A stretch of DNA of 12,624 nt, taken from positions 1 to 12,624 of the forward strand of contig CAUCXP010000023.1 in assembly GCA_958446785.1 (NCBI GenBank), in the 5' to 3' direction. Position numbers and translations under genes: made by a program. Source of the DNA: an uncultured Collinsella sp. GTDB taxonomy: Bacteria; Actinomycetota; Coriobacteriia; Coriobacteriales; Coriobacteriaceae. How positions within the stretch are numbered: position 1 is the first letter of the stretch; each line of letters opens with the position of its first letter. The notes beneath the pieces are model-generated. The model ran no database searches and was not told the DNA's origin. It saw nothing but the letters and a program-made list of their open reading frames with translations. Shown one piece after another: positions 12,037 through 12,624 of the stretch.

Positions 12037-12624
12037 CTAGCGGGCCTGCTTTACCTTTGCCGCCGCCTCGACAAACGACTTCCACAGGTTAAAGTCGGTC
12101 TCGAGCGTCTTCCACGTGTACTCAGGGTGCCATTGCACGCCCAAGCAGAATGGCTGGCCTTCGACCTCGATGCACTCGGGAACGCCGTCGGTTGCCTTGG
12201 CGACCAAACGCGTGCTCTTACCCAGATGATCGACGCAGCAGTGGTGTGCGGAGTTGGTCTGGATCAGCCTGTGCCCGCCAACCGCGCGCTCCAACAGCGA
12301 GCCCGGCACGACCTCGACGGGATGCACGGGGTCGTTGAGCACGTGGGTATGGCGCCACTGCGTGCGGCCCTCGCGAGCGCCCAGGCTCGGCACGTCCATG
12401 CACAGGGTGCCGCCAGTGGCGACATTGAGCAACTGCGTGCCGCGGCAGGTGGTAAAGAGCGGCTTTTTGGCGCGGAGTACCTCGCCGACCAGCTTAAACT
12501 CAAAGCTATCGCGGATCTCGCAGCAGAGGGTGGGGTCGTAGGGTCGATCATCGCCCCAACGTTTGGGGTTGACATCGGGGCCGCCGGGAATGGCGATGCC
12601 GTCGGCGATATCGACGTAATGACG
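12037..12624 (-). CDS. Class I glutamine amidotransferase-like hydrolase, peptidase C26 (5' end outside window)
   Basis: C-terminal 195 residues of a gamma-glutamyl hydrolase of the peptidase C26 group, the group that includes gamma-glutamyl-GABA hydrolase (PuuD). The frame is open to the window edge, so the N-terminus lies beyond it. The first visible part carries the family motif PGGPDVNP. The nucleophile elbow is FTTCRGTQLLNV, with Cys60 of the fragment; the two residues before Cys are Thr where Gly-Ile is more usual. The later part has a histidine-rich QTNSAHH segment and the catalytic His-x-Glu as QWHPE (His166, Glu168 of the fragment). The enzyme should cleave gamma-glutamyl bonds; the physiological substrate (for example gamma-Glu-GABA) is not decidable here. 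It is convergent with the exporter operon. A TTG at 12432 is internal, not a start. Confidence 0.92.
   Translation of the reverse strand, partial: RHYVDIADGIAIPGGPDVNPKRWGDDRPYDPTLCCEIRDSFEFKLVGEVLRAKKPLFTTCRGTQLLNVATGGTLCMDVPSLGAREGRTQWRHTHVLNDPVHPVEVVPGSLLERAVGGHRLIQTNSAHHCCVDHLGKSTRLVAKATDGVPECIEVEGQPFCLGVQWHPEYTWKTLETDFNLWKSFVEAAAKVKQAR

Overview
The window looks like chromosomal DNA from a high-GC gut actinobacterium of the Coriobacteriia, most likely Collinsella or a close relative. That rests on codon use, the gene families present and the style of the intergenic hairpins, not on a database search. No rRNA, tRNA, CRISPR array, transposase or phage gene was seen. Both outermost genes run off the window.

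Left part (1-4772). The C-terminal part of an M18 aminopeptidase on + is followed by a doubtful 60-codon ORF and then a 439-base gene-free stretch packed with hairpins: a short palindrome, a 36-base repeat, a 99-base nested hairpin and two tandem hairpins joined by the same linker. Three minus-strand genes follow: a D-2-hydroxyacid dehydrogenase, a methionine aminopeptidase with an N-terminal SEC-C zinc motif (map) and a radical SAM protein of the COG0731 type. The 36-base repeat occurs on both sides of the dehydrogenase gene in the same orientation. A perfect 20-bp inverted repeat lies between map and the radical SAM gene.

Middle part (4998-8268, + strand). An alpha/beta hydrolase is divergent from the radical SAM gene. 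A two-gene signalling unit follows: a 626-residue protein with an N-terminal sensor-like region, a degenerate GGDEF domain that keeps its I-site, a receiver domain and a complete HD-GYP c-di-GMP phosphodiesterase domain, and then a 118-residue HPt protein. Together they suggest a phosphorelay output that degrades c-di-GMP; no histidine kinase is present in the window. The unit is followed by a perfect 18-bp inverted repeat.

Right part (8499-11926, + strand). A DUF2975 membrane protein and a Cro/C1-type regulator are translationally coupled and end in a strong terminator. An ABC-2 exporter operon (ATPase plus two six-helix permeases, overlapping genes) follows with its own candidate promoter. 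A 14-base motif (12/14 identical, opposite orientation) lies upstream of both units, so the regulator may control both. The exporter genes look more A/T-rich than their neighbours. A GC-rich hairpin separates them from a convergent, truncated class I glutamine amidotransferase-like hydrolase (peptidase C26).

The items most worth pursuing are the structured intergenic array at 1692-1879, the paired repeats around the dehydrogenase, the long inverted repeats at 3888-3954 and 8293-8356, the unusual GGDEF/REC/HD-GYP protein with its HPt partner, and the shared operator-like motif linking the regulator to the exporter.
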